A stretch of DNA of 64,000 nucleotides from Polymyxa betae (lineage: Eukaryota; Endomyxa; Phytomyxea; Plasmodiophorida; Plasmodiophoridae). Where the stretch lies: assembly GCA_003693705.1 (NCBI GenBank), contig RBZT01000259.1, forward strand, positions 44,574-108,573. Direction: 5' to 3'. Shown piece by piece: positions 1 to 10,703 of this stretch. The position numbers and the translations under genes were made by a program. The notes beneath the pieces were generated by a model. It searched no databases. It saw only the letters and a list, made by a program, of their open reading frames with translations, and was not told the origin of the DNA. Position 1 is the stretch's first letter. Each line of letters begins with the position of its first letter.

Positions 1-28
1 CGGTACACTATGATGATCAGAGAGTTTG

Positions 29-334
29 TTATTCATTGGGGATCTCATTGAGATTGATGTCAGCGAAGACCAGATCGTCAGTTCTTATGATCGCCTGCTT
101 ATAAACTCCAATCGATGTCGATAACTGTTCGATTAGTAGCTGGCTTAGATCGCCGCTGACTTCTACCAGCTTTCCCTGAACATCAACCCTAACCAAGTCT
201 ATATCAGTCTATGGGCAACCTCGATCGAAGCCATACATATCCATCAGGTGGAGGTAGATCTCAGCCTTGGCCTGACAAGCGTCCTGCCAGAATCGCAGAA
301 GCTGCAGGTGCTGATCTGCGGCAGCGGACGACAT
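29..334 (-). CDS. Small hypothetical protein, two exons
   Basis: ATG at 334, stop TAA at 29-31. One intron at 189-236 (48 nt, donor GTATGG, acceptor TTAG) joins MSSAAADQHLQLLRFWQDAC... to VDVQGKLVEVSGDL... in phase and removes an apparent in-frame TAG. The product is about 85 residues, mostly predicted helix with heptad-like spacing, so a small coiled-coil subunit is plausible. I do not recognise the family. It is divergent from the small frame starting at 373, with only 38 bp between the starts. Confidence 0.55.
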
Positions 335-372
335 TGGCGGACATATACAGAATCGTTGAAATAAGACACACG

Positions 373-624
373 ATGGTAAATGTCACAATAGCAACGTCTA
401 ATGGAAGTGAATATAAGATTCCACTGGGCCTATGTACTGGTTTAACTGGGCTAGATCATTCCATAGTCGAATCGCAGTGCCCAGTTCAGTCTAACCCGCC
501 CACATTGACGATAATTGCAGTCAATAGAGCACGGGTTCCAACTATAATGTACTGTATAGGCAATCATGTTTGGTTTTACGATACAGTAGATGAATTCGTG
601 TTCCGATTAGCCCCACGTCTCTGA
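373..624 (+). CDS. Small hypothetical protein (84 aa)
   Basis: Single open frame from ATG 373 to TGA 624. The composition is protein-like (hydrophobic beta-type segments LTIIAVNRARVPTIMYCIG and HVWFYDTVDEFVF), but no family is recognised. The start lies 38 bp from the divergent gene on the minus strand. It could be a chance frame or one exon of a longer gene. Confidence 0.35.
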   Translation: MVNVTIATSNGSEYKIPLGLCTGLTGLDHSIVESQCPVQSNPPTLTIIAVNRARVPTIMYCIGNHVWFYDTVDEFVFRLAPRL

Positions 625-1128
625 CAAGGGCATGCTTACAGCGACGGGATTTGCGTTGACGCAAACTGTCTTGGCAGAGTGAATGTCACATTGATCGCCC
701 CACCACAGTCGTTTTGCGGGCTGCTTATTGATTCGATCACCAAGACAATGCTTCTTCCATAATCGCCTGACTGTTTATAATACATACAAAATTCAGTGCA
801 ATTAACAACCAGGAGGCTGCGCTTGTGTTTACCAGAACCGCTTTCATTTTCTGGTCCTTTTATCTGTTTAATCTGGTCGTCATTGTTCTTTCAAGGCGTC
901 GACATTGCGGATTCGCATCCGATCAACTGGGCGATGACCGCCGCCCAGGTATGTGCTCACGGGTTCGAGCGCATCATCAAGGCCTGCGGCTGGAGGCAGG
1001 GGGCCTTGAAGGCTTCAGTGACATCGGCCCTGACGAAATGTCGCGAACCGAACGCCCCTGATAAATTAAGTAAAGTCGGACGCTTTATATGAAGATCTGG
1101 TAATCCGTTAACATTTGTTTGATAGAGC
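625..1128. other. Interval before MON2-like gene; possible first exon
   Basis: No complete gene is supported here. A plus-strand stretch around 905-1065 reads VDIADSHPINWAMTAAQ and ALKASVTSALTKC, which could be the N-terminal exon of the downstream MON2-like gene (this family starts with a helical DCB segment). I could not find a donor/acceptor pair that joins it in phase to the exon at 1129. A short inverted repeat lies at 650-665. Confidence 0.3.
650..665. repeat. 7-bp inverted repeat TTTGCGT-TG-ACGCAAA
   Basis: TTTGCGT at 650-656 and its exact complement ACGCAAA at 659-665 are separated by 2 bp. The repeat lies between the small gene ending at 624 and the MON2-like gene, so it could be a binding site for a dimeric factor or a short hairpin. 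Confidence 0.4.
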
Positions 1129-4100
1129 ATGTTCGAAGCCTTAACGGCAGCCTGCTCTTCGAAATCGAATTCGTTAGTGGAAATCTGCTTGGATATATTC
1201 TGTGAACTGCTCTCCAAAGATGCTATCATTTCAGTGTTTCAAATAGAAATGGATTCTCCCACTCATTTGGTTACTATCGATGAGGTTCGTTTTCCTTCAA
1301 TTAACAATTACAATTTTTCACTTCGTATTAGGTTCTTCAGCTTACATATCCTGCCATAATTGATGGCAATAGCCAAGTCAAGACCAATGGTCTCAAGGTT
1401 TGTAGATTTTATCTACTAGAGCAACAACTCAATTTTTGCAGGTGATGTTAATGGCGTCATCTGGGCAAAGAAATCGCATGCACTTTGATTCGGTGGTGCT
1501 TTGTGTCAAGACATGCATCGATGTTTACGCCAGGACAGACAGCTCAGCAAACCAGACGGCGGCTTCAGCGACCTTAACTCAAATATTAACAACAATGCTC
1601 TCGCGATATGATCATGATGTCGGCAATGGTGCTGCAGCGATCGTTGAACCATCAGAAGAAGTAAGATTTCCACAACAATATAATATTTATTTAAGAGCAA
1701 TCTTAGGAAATCGTTGTCAGCATTGTTGATAGTTTAGTGAATACAGTCTGCAGAGATTTCGGCGAGGGTCAAAAGGAGATTGGAAAGGATATTCTGCGGT
1801 CTCTGGATACGTTATTAAGGCTCAGCATGAAGAAATCTGCCCCTGATGGTTAGCTATGATACATCAATTTTTCTGCAGTTAATCAATGGCAAAGGTCCCG
1901 ATAATCGTATGCAAACGTTTGCAAGAGAGATGGTTTTATTACTGCTGCGTAATGGTGGCCCCAGATTTAAATCCAGTCCTTCTGTCATTGAACTTTTCAA
2001 TGTGAGTTCGCACTTAGCATTTGTGATGCCAGACTGATCTGTCGCAGGAATTTCTGATCGGTCCTTTTATCGCCAATGCAGTCAGTCCATCGCCTAATGA
2101 CTTCCGTCTTGCGGTGTCGATTCTGAGTGAGGGCTGTTAATTTTAATTGTCAATGCCATTCAATATTTGAGCTCAGGTACGATAGCGATTAATTTCTCTG
2201 CATCGCTCTCGAATCCACTCTCGTTAGCCATTAACCATCTTATGAATGTTGTCCTTGAAGGCATGCCATAGCTTAGTCAGACACCAAGCTTCTCTAATTA
2301 TATAGTTCAGGCTCGCTCCGAGCTGAGACTCATATTTTGATATTGTTGGAATTGCTGTCATTCCTTTCAAGTCGCAGTCATGTTTTAGGCGATCTGTTCG
2401 TTCCCAAACAAGTTCAATCGACGGCACCGAAACTTTTCTTCAGCATTCTTCGCATGCTGCAAGTAATCGAAGGCTGAACTTGTGATTTTTATTTCTGACC
2501 TAGTGCTCAAGGCGTGCATCTCGAACACTGTTGAGAAGTCATCTTCGACCGCTGTTAAGGCTCACCCAATTATTGTCCAATCTGTCCGAACGCTAGGGCT
2601 TATAGCAGCCTCATTGCATCTCTGGATAGGTTTATTGATTTTCACGCCGAGTTTAGCTTTAACTCAATTTGCTCTAGATACGCTGCCCAATAATGGTCAA
2701 TCTCTGTCTCGGAAATCAAGTGATACTTTAGGAACATTTCATTCAACGAGCGATATGGAATCATCGTCTTCTCCTCGTTCACGTCCTGTTTTTCTGCAGG
2801 ATGTTACGACACAAATAATTCAATGTGAGAGACCTGTTAACCCTGTTGATATCTTAACTGCTAAACATGGAATCATGAACCTGCTTAGTCAGGGTAAATT
2901 CAAATATCCTTTCGCATTGCTTGGTGTTGAAGACGCGATTTTAGGATGGCCGCCTGCATTGGCCGCCCTCTCACAGGCCACTGAACGCTGTGCGAACGAT
3001 GCAGAAACTTGGAAGAGGTGCATTGATTCGTATAAAGAATTTGTCCTTTTGTCAATGGCAATGGATGCTTCTGTTTCTAGACAAACTTTTGTCCAAGCTC
3101 TTGTGAATAGGTTGGCGTTCACTGATATCCGTTTCTCGACTATTTAACAAATTTAGTACCAAGCTGTTTAACATGAGAGGTTCGATGTATGGAACCAATG
3201 CGCCATCACCTTCTGTTACTCTCACCGCCAATCATCGCTATGTCATTTCAATTGTGCTCGATCTTGCTGTTCACAATTGCGATCAGCTTGATGAGTCTTG
3301 GGATGTGGTTCTGCATTTTTTCTGGAATCTTGAGAAACATGTTGTTAGAACAGAGCCGACTCTGAAAGATCAAATCCAGCAAGTATACAACGGCTCTGGT
3401 CAGTTATCTGATGCCGCTGTTATTCATTTTACCACTTCATCTTGCAATGTATCACAACAGGTATGGCTGGTGTTTGTTGACCGATTTGGAGCTGTTTTTC
3501 ATGAGACGGATCTCGTCAGGAACTCTCATCTGGCGGAATCAAAATGCTGGAACGACTTGCGAATATTATGATTCAAAATCTGCACCGTTCTGTTGAGAAA
3601 ATCAAACATATCTGGTCGCTACTTCGCGTTCATCTTGCTCAGGTAAACCAATTCCTTGACTTAGGTCCATACTTTATAGCAGATTATAGGCGGCTAATAC
3701 AAATTCAGCCCCAGTATGTGATGCCGTCGTCGCTTCCATTGCTAAGATTCTTAATGTGGTTCTAAGTTCGCAAGCTCCTAATCATGTAGCCCATTGTTTG
3801 CTTTAATCCATGTATGTTATAACATCTCACTTAGGTAACTCCTCTACAAGGACAATTCGTGGACATCTTTATTTCGATCATGTAGTACTTTTCTGGCTGA
3901 TTTCTTACGGCAGTTCTCTGATTGCATTGGTAAGGGGTCCAAGACATGACCCGGCTCAATGGCATCGTGTAGTCTCTGCTCTTTCAGAACTCATTGTTTC
4001 TCATGTCGAATCAATCTCGAGTGCGTGGCATGATATTCTCGTGGTTATGACGTTCGCATCCAAAGAAAAGAGTTTGGATACTGTTCTGCTGATTTTGAAG

Positions 4101-5580
4101 ATGGCCTATGTTATTTGTCCACAGAAAATCAATCTTTTACAACTTGTACGTCTCAGCTGTTTTTCTTCTATCTTGTATCTTGATTCTCATTTAGAACGAA
4201 GTTCAAGAATTGATTACTGTCGCCGACGTGTTATCACATTGCGAATTTCCATATGTGCAGATTCACGCTGTAGCACTAATGTGCATTATTACCCAAGGTC
4301 GATTTATTTGCATTGATATGTATTCTTTACCCAATATGCTTAGATGCTTGCGAGTCAGAATCCAGATCCCAATTGATCCCTGGGGTCATTTCTTCGCTAC
4401 TCATATCTCTCAGCGCCGTATTGCCATTACCGAAAACTTTGATTGAACGCAGTCTCGAAGTATGTCGATCGGTACCAGCATTGAGATTTAAACTTACCAG
4501 TATCAAATTCAGGCTATTATCGGCCTAGCTCACAGTCACGGAAAACCTATTTGGAAAAGACTTCAAGCCTCGGCTTTTGAACCTTATTTAAGCGACCCAG
4601 CTTTGAATTCGGTATGCTCTTGAAAAATCGTTAGTAGTGTGTTCACTTGAAGGTGATCTCCAGGAACCAAGCACATGTACCCAGGACAATGCTATATCTC
4701 TCTTTAGGCAATTAAGCCTTGACATTCTGTATTCCATTACTGATATCTTTCTTGGTAAAACTGCGACATTGTCCTTGTTTTCAAACTATCTCATATTCTC
4801 ACAGATTTGTTTCCAGCATCGTCAGACAGTCTCTCGATTATTACTGATATGCTAATGCAGGCTATCGAGAAGTGTTCTTGTGCTTCTACTGTCACGCAAG
4901 CATCCGTTTGTCTGGCGCGGCTTTATACTATCCAGTCTGGTTCGCATCTTGCCAGAATCTTCAACGATATATCCGCTTTGCTGGACAGATTAGCGGTGCG
5001 GTTACAAGAACCAATCGTTTTCAATGCTACTCTTATTGTTGTGGATCATTTGATCCTTCAACAAGTTCTTCCTGCAGAGCTTAACGAGATGAGCGCAGTG
5101 GAACGCTCACTAGAAAAGATCCTGGCACTGACTCGCAATAGTAATCAGCAATTGTATCTTTGATATGTTGTGTACGCTCAAATATGGTTAGGCGAGAACA
5201 TTTCGTTGGAATCTTTAGCTTTGCGTGCACTTGTTCATCTTAGCAGCACCCAAAGAAGTCGATTCCCTTCATTATGCAATGGAATTCTGCTAAAAACTTT
5301 TGACCATCTCTGCCTAGAAGACAAATTCATCGATGCTTCCAGCAGAGTCCCTCATGGTAAAAAAACCATAGCTTCAAGTCATGAGTTATTTAATGTTGCC
5401 AAAGATATGTCGCTGTGTCTAGTTTTATCAGCACTTCACGCTATCTCCGCTGATGATTTCTGGAGAGATTTTTGTTCTCGCAATGAGCGCCCGCATCGGC
5501 TTTTTTTGCAGATTGAATCTAATTCTGAACCGGTTCGTGAATGCGTGAAGAAATTGCTCTCTGCTAGGGTTGGGGCATAA
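1129..5580 (+). CDS. MON2-like protein (ARF-GEF relative without Sec7 domain)
   Basis: Large multi-exon gene. MON2 proteins are Golgi/endosomal scaffolds related to BIG-type ARF GEFs but lacking the catalytic Sec7 domain. Here a DCB-type stretch contains NQTAASATLTQIL (about 1560), then comes a HUS-type region (MVLLLLRNGGPRFKSSP, about 1930), then HDS-type helices without any Sec7 segment, e.g. RYVISIVLDLAVH...LDESWDVVLHF (about 3240) and MLERLANIMIQNLHRS (about 3545). Clear introns are 1285-1331, 1398-1441 and several of 45-55 nt near 3130, 3460, 3640, 3790, 3890 and 4150. Stop TAA at 5578-5580. Two joins (near 1849 and 4610) do not keep frame by my reading. The true start is probably upstream of 1129. 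It is convergent with EMC1, 78 bp away. Confidence 0.7.
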
Positions 5581-5658
5581 GCACACATGAAACACAAACG
5601 AAAAGATGGTTGGCTTTCAAGGTCAAATGTACAGTGCAATACAAATTTATTTATCATT

Positions 5659-8600
5659 CTATAGCCATTTTAATGATCGCTGTTTTCGTTTAGCCATGCC
5701 AGAGGAGAAAAAGATCCCAATTGCAACAGCAGAGACAGTGGCAAGCAATAAGGGGAGATTAAAATCGGAATTCAGTAGATCAAATGGACGGGAAGGATGA
5801 GTTCTTGTGGTAAAGATGTCTAGACCAGCCGAAGCTATGATACTAGCAGATTCTAGCTCCGTGCCTGAAGAGGAAATCGAGCTGCCATAACGGATTTACT
5901 TTTACGATTTTAGAAAACATAGCATACGTACTGGATTCTATTGACAGCACGGTCATAATTAATGATATTGAGAGGATTTACAGTGATTGAAGGAGGGGTT
6001 TGACGCCAAGTAGCATCCGAAGTGATGGAATATAGATCGACCATGTATAGCTGACCCGAGCACAAACCGATCATAATCTGAACAAAAAGAAATTAATAAT
6101 CTGCCTGATGATTGGAATATTTTACCCACTTGCTTCATTGTAATTCCACGAAGCGTTTTGGTAGATCCCAAAGAGCAAATTGCGTTTTGGAAAACAAAAG
6201 CTTGCGCTATAGCAGGACCTACAACCCATCTTCAGTGGAAATAAAAAAGGCACAATAATGCTACCGTTGTGATATAGCTCAACGATGCCTATATTGAACA
6301 GCATGTCGCGGCTGTTATAAAATGAATAAACAACGACGTTTTCGATAATAGTCACATGACACTGTTCAAGGCGGCTGGCACAATGAGGATGCTCATTGCG
6401 ATACAGAACATTGCCATTTTGCCCATCAACCACCAACAACGAAAGAGTCGTCCCAGAAGCAGTCAGAAGGGCACGAAAAGGCCTATTTTGATATTTGAAC
6501 AAAATCTGATCGGCCTTGTTGATGAATGGACTCGGAATAATTTCGTTTGGATTGCTGCAAGCAGACGATGTAATTACAGTGTCAGATGGAAATCGGTACC
6601 GCCAAATTAGCTCGTTGCTTGTAAGCTGAGAGATCATTAGTAAACTATATATCTGCAATAGCGATGTCTTACCGATTCCGAAACGCTAGCACGATGACCT
6701 TCAATGGCATTTTCGGTAATAGACACATTATTATAATACAACCCGCTGGGATACAATTTGGCAACATGGCCAGCAATGTTCTTTGGGACAATATCGCAAC
6801 CGCCTAAGAAGTGATAAATAAACATTGGATTAGAGACAAAAAACTAACCGGAAAGCAGAGATACAAACAAGAATGAAGAAGCAGGAGATGTTGACAAAGG
6901 ATACTCTACTGCTGCAATGACCTTACTGTCGAACTTTTGTGTGATTGCATTAATGGCGCCTATATCAGATTAGAAACGGTATTAAGTCCACAGGCATTTC
7001 GGCAGCAAATGACGTGACAAATAAAAAAAACAATACCGGATACAAGATCGATCTGAAGAGCGTAATGACCACCAATAAGAAACACTTCGGGAAGAGAAAA
7101 GACGCGAATATAATCCGAGTCTGTAAAGTGATAGGGAACCAGTGATAGACTCCAGCGTAATTGTCCTGTAAGACTACAAAGTGCAAACAAACGTGTTCGC
7201 GATACAATCAGAACGATCTTCTTCATTCCGAAAGAGCTGTTGTCGAACGGAAGGGCATTTTCACTGGAAATCAGCGTATCCAAAGTAAACCTTAAGCTTT
7301 ATATCAGCTCCGAGCATCCCAGAAGTACAGTTTGAGCATTACCCAGAAAACCCCGATAAGGCGTCAGCCAGAAACTGTTTGGCCAACTTATACTGTATCC
7401 CTAAACGAGGAATAAAAGACGGGAAATGATCCAGTGAAGCTCTGTTATTGGTTAGATCAAGATGAAGCAAATGGAAATTCTTACAGTGATTGCTCAGTGG
7501 GAGAAGCGACCAGAACGACTTGTTGAGACGATGCTATCGCTTCATAACGAACCCATAATAATGACTTTTTGACTAAAACAAAATTAGATATGACGGTCGT
7601 CCCAGTAAGCCTGCATACTAATGTCGAAACACAAAAATGAACCATCTGCAGAAGAGACGCTACAGATTTCGTCTTTACAGTAAGCCGAAGTAATTAAGCC
7701 ATAGTCGTTCATGTCGAAAGGAACCGACCCAAGCAACGCCGAAGCCTTTGACAGGTAAATCTGGAAAAGTTGAATGAAAGAATTCAGTAAACATAGCTCG
7801 TCCAACCTTATCACTGGTTTGAATCAAGCGAATTCCTCCAGACCAATGCTCTGTTTGAACAGATTCAGGGATTGAAACAGTTGGTACTACAGCTTTCGTG
7901 TTCAAATCTAAAGTGATTCTGCGGCCAGATGCGAACTTCAGTTCACTCAAAGAGACGTCCAAGGTTGATGCGGATACGAAATCTCCAGCATGAGTATCAA
8001 AAGGGATTTTATCTGAAAGGTCGCCGTTGATGACTTGTTGAGCAAAAGTAGACGTAATCAGAAAGCCATTGCTCCCGCTTATTGGCAAGAATCTGAAAAA
8101 CGCTTTTAAAGAAAAGAATAAGAGAAAGCGAAGCAGAATCACTTTGAGTTTTCATTGATGTTGAGCGACTTTGAGCGAACAGAGACACCAGATTGGTCAA
8201 AAGTATCAAATCTGATAGTATTGGATTCATCTTTGAGTACAACATCGATTAAGTTAACAGAAGGGCCTCGAGCAGCGACATTCTCAATAGTTTTGGTTAA
8301 TGAATAAACCTTCTCGCCGGTCGTGGCATCGAATGCATGAATGCAATTACGACACCAAGCTATAATCAGAGAAGATGTTTTCAACAACTGAAATGAAGAA
8401 TCATATTTCTTCTCAATCTGATCAGGAGCAGAAAAAGAACGCGTCATTGCTTTTAATGATCCATCCGAAGCCGACCTACAGAGTATCACAGAAAGCTCAA
8501 AGAGATGGAAGGTTATGTACCATATTGCTAAATTGGGATCAGACGGTGAGCCTAAAGTTGTGTAAACTGATGCAGATTCATCGTCTAATAAGAACCCAGA

Positions 8601-8892
8601 GATGTATTCATGTTCAGGAAGGACTTGACGCCAGATAATCTCGTTATCATATGTTCGAATTGCAGCTAATACTGCAGCGGACGTCCCTACAATTACCGAT
8701 GACCGATAGAATTCAGCATATTTTACTGGGCCGACATTCTTCTGGTACCTGTACGCCAAAAGTCAATTCAATTAAGAAGCTGGCAACGCTGGCCTGCTCG
8801 TACCAATCAAAACTGCCAATCTGGTGCTGATAGAGACCATGTGATAGATGTAGACATGATAGAAGTGTGAGATAGACAATGATATGGAACAT
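5659..8892 (-). CDS. EMC1: ER membrane protein complex subunit 1
   Basis: EMC1 is the large luminal subunit of the ER membrane insertase complex. The ATG at 8892 starts a signal peptide (MFHIIVYLTLLSCLHLSHG), followed by IGSFDW. A 57-nt intron (GTACGA..ACAG) joins this to YQKNVGPVKYAEFYRSS and a PQQ-type beta-propeller (AAVLAAIRTYDNEIIWRQV). The last exon holds PFDLLNSDFNLPLL, then a single membrane segment (LLLATVSAVAIGIFF) and a short basic cytosolic tail ending KWL and TAG at 5659-5661, which is the EMC1 C-terminal layout. Several short introns interrupt the middle; not all were resolved. It is divergent from the small gene at 8980 (87 bp between starts). Confidence 0.85.
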
Positions 8893-8979
8893 GATTGCAT
8901 AAAGAGGGGTCTGTTATCTGGGGTGATAATCTGGGGCCGTGGGGTCTATCTATAAACACAACATCTCGCACTAATACAA

Positions 8980-9300
8980 ATGTCATTAGGCAGATTGTTG
9001 CATTGGTTGGTAGTTGGCAGTCGATTACAATTCCAGACGCTTCAACAGTCTGGGATCTGGTTGATGCGACCAAGTAAGACAACGCTTTAATGAGTCGAAT
9101 CCGTATATCATGATGGAGCACTACAATCTCCCTTCTGTTGGATTGAAGTCGATCCAGTATTGTCAAATCACAATACATTTGCTGATATCATTCATATATT
9201 AACGATTACGTCGTTTGTATCTGCGATTCTGGAATTTGATAACAGATTATGTAAGCCCGTTTCTTCCAACAACAGATTAGACCACGTTGTCGTCCAATAG
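8980..9300 (+). CDS. Small hypothetical protein, two exons (91 aa)
   Basis: ATG 8980 opens MSLGRLLHWLVVGSRLQF. An intron at 9074-9118 (45 nt, GTAAGA..GGAG) joins in phase to LQSPFCWIEVDPVLSNHN and the frame runs to TAG at 9298-9300. The basic, hydrophobic N-terminus could be a mitochondrial presequence; the family is not recognised. It ends 9 bp before the stop of the minus-strand radial-spoke-like gene. Support comes from a good in-phase intron of the size typical for this window. Confidence 0.45.
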
Positions 9301-9309
9301 TCATCGTTT

Positions 9310-10540
9310 TTATTGGTTCTCTCCAGGAGCAGCACCATCTCCTTCGTTGGCAGATGGCACCGGATCGGGAACTGCTGAAAACTTCGCAATTGTCTTTCGC
9401 CATTCCCGTTCAGCTGCAAATGCACGAATATCGGCTTCTAGAAGCTGCTCTCTCAACAACAGCGAGAGCCTTGTCGCCTCTCCGAAATCAACCTTGGAGA
9501 TTTCCCGTGATTGTCCTAACCATGTTCATTAACAATTTGCAGTTAATGCTTCACTCAATCAATACCAATCGTATCGAATGCAATTAGAAAATGTGTCGGA
9601 ATGCGAGGCGCTTCGATCAATTCGGGTTCCGACGGCGTCTTTTCTGTTTCTGTTTGTTCGGAATCCGCTTGCTGTTCCGTCTCTGTTGGTTTTATCGGTT
9701 CTGGTTGAGGCGGTTTCGGACCGAGACGATACGTTCCGTCTTCCAACGTCAACGCAGCGTCATGCAGCAACGTTCCATATTCAATCAAAATGGCTCCGTA
9801 CGACCCTACATCCTTCCGCCGAAAGAACCTCAACTTCTGTGTTGCTTCCCCTAAGAATGTCAACATTTCGCATTCAGTACAGGTGCATCGAACCTAAAAT
9901 TGTGTTTGGAATGTGCAGCGTTTTAGGTTGGTAAGGTCGCTGAACGACGGGCGCTTCAGATTCCTTCTCGTCCGATTGCAATTCTTGTTCAGCCTCGGGC
10001 TGCTGTTCCAACAGGGATAAGGTGATAGCCGGCGGTGTTAATCTCTGCCCGATCATGAATTCGTGGCCAGGCGTCGCTGAGAAGTATCGAATGCATTTTT
10101 GCCCATCAACATCTTCGACAACTCCGGCGTAGACCTAAACAGGATTTAGGGGCCAGCACAGTCCTGAGACTTCATACCCCTGTAGCGTTCAAAACGTGAT
10201 GCAGTAGATTGACAAACTCGTTCACGACCTCGATAGGCCAGATCAATTTTATCGATTTCTCTACGAAATCAAGTTCAAACTGTAAACGTTGTGCTCGCGC
10301 CGCTGACTTGGCTTCAAGCGCAGCGATTCGTTTTGATTGTTGGTTTCTAGAAGCGAGCTCTAGTTGCTCAATGGCGATGGTGCGAAGGGGTTGGCCCTCT
10401 TGTCGCTTCCGATTTTCAACATAATTCAGGAGAAACTGGGACAGAAAATCCACTGAATCGTCAGGAGACTGGATCATGCAGGCAGCTAAGCCATCAGCCA
10501 AAACATCGCCGATGTTCCTCTTTAAGTATTCAACATCCAT
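9310..10540 (-). CDS. DPY-30/GAF protein, radial spoke protein 2-like
   Basis: Residues about 1-50 form a DPY-30 motif (YLKRNIGDVLADGLAACM, DDSVDFLSQFLLNYVENR), followed by a long charged coiled coil. After an intron ending TTTAG comes a GAF-like domain: VYAGVVEDVDGQKCIRYFSA, then IPNTILG|EATQKLRFFRRKD and GAILIEYGTLLHDAAL, and finally FLIAFDTIGQSREISK. An acidic Pro/Glu-rich insert follows the GAF core. Three introns (43-48 nt) join in phase; stop TAA at 9310-9312. DPY-30 plus GAF is the arrangement of radial spoke protein 2, a docking and calmodulin-binding component of motile axonemes, so the organism probably builds a motile flagellum. An alternative is another DPY-30-motif axonemal protein. 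Confidence 0.65.
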
Positions 10541-10703
10541 TCAGTCGCAGTCAGATAACTATCCCGCTCAATAGATCACAGCGATCGTACCAATAATACA
10601 TATCCAAGACAGTTCTCTTCTATGAATCAAACTTTTCGGGGAGCGTTGCTGTGCTTGTTCAATACGTTTTTGACAGATCAAAACCTCTCGTAATGAGACT
10701 GAA

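Noticed and set aside
29-334. In-frame TAG or a 21-nt mini-intron in the first gene
   Set aside because: A 48-nt intron GTATGG..TTAG (189-236) removes the TAG and joins in phase.
4613-4655. Frameshift in the MON2-like gene near 4610
   Set aside because: I could not find an in-phase splice here, but with introns this short an overlooked exon is more likely than a real frameshift; left open in the gene entry.
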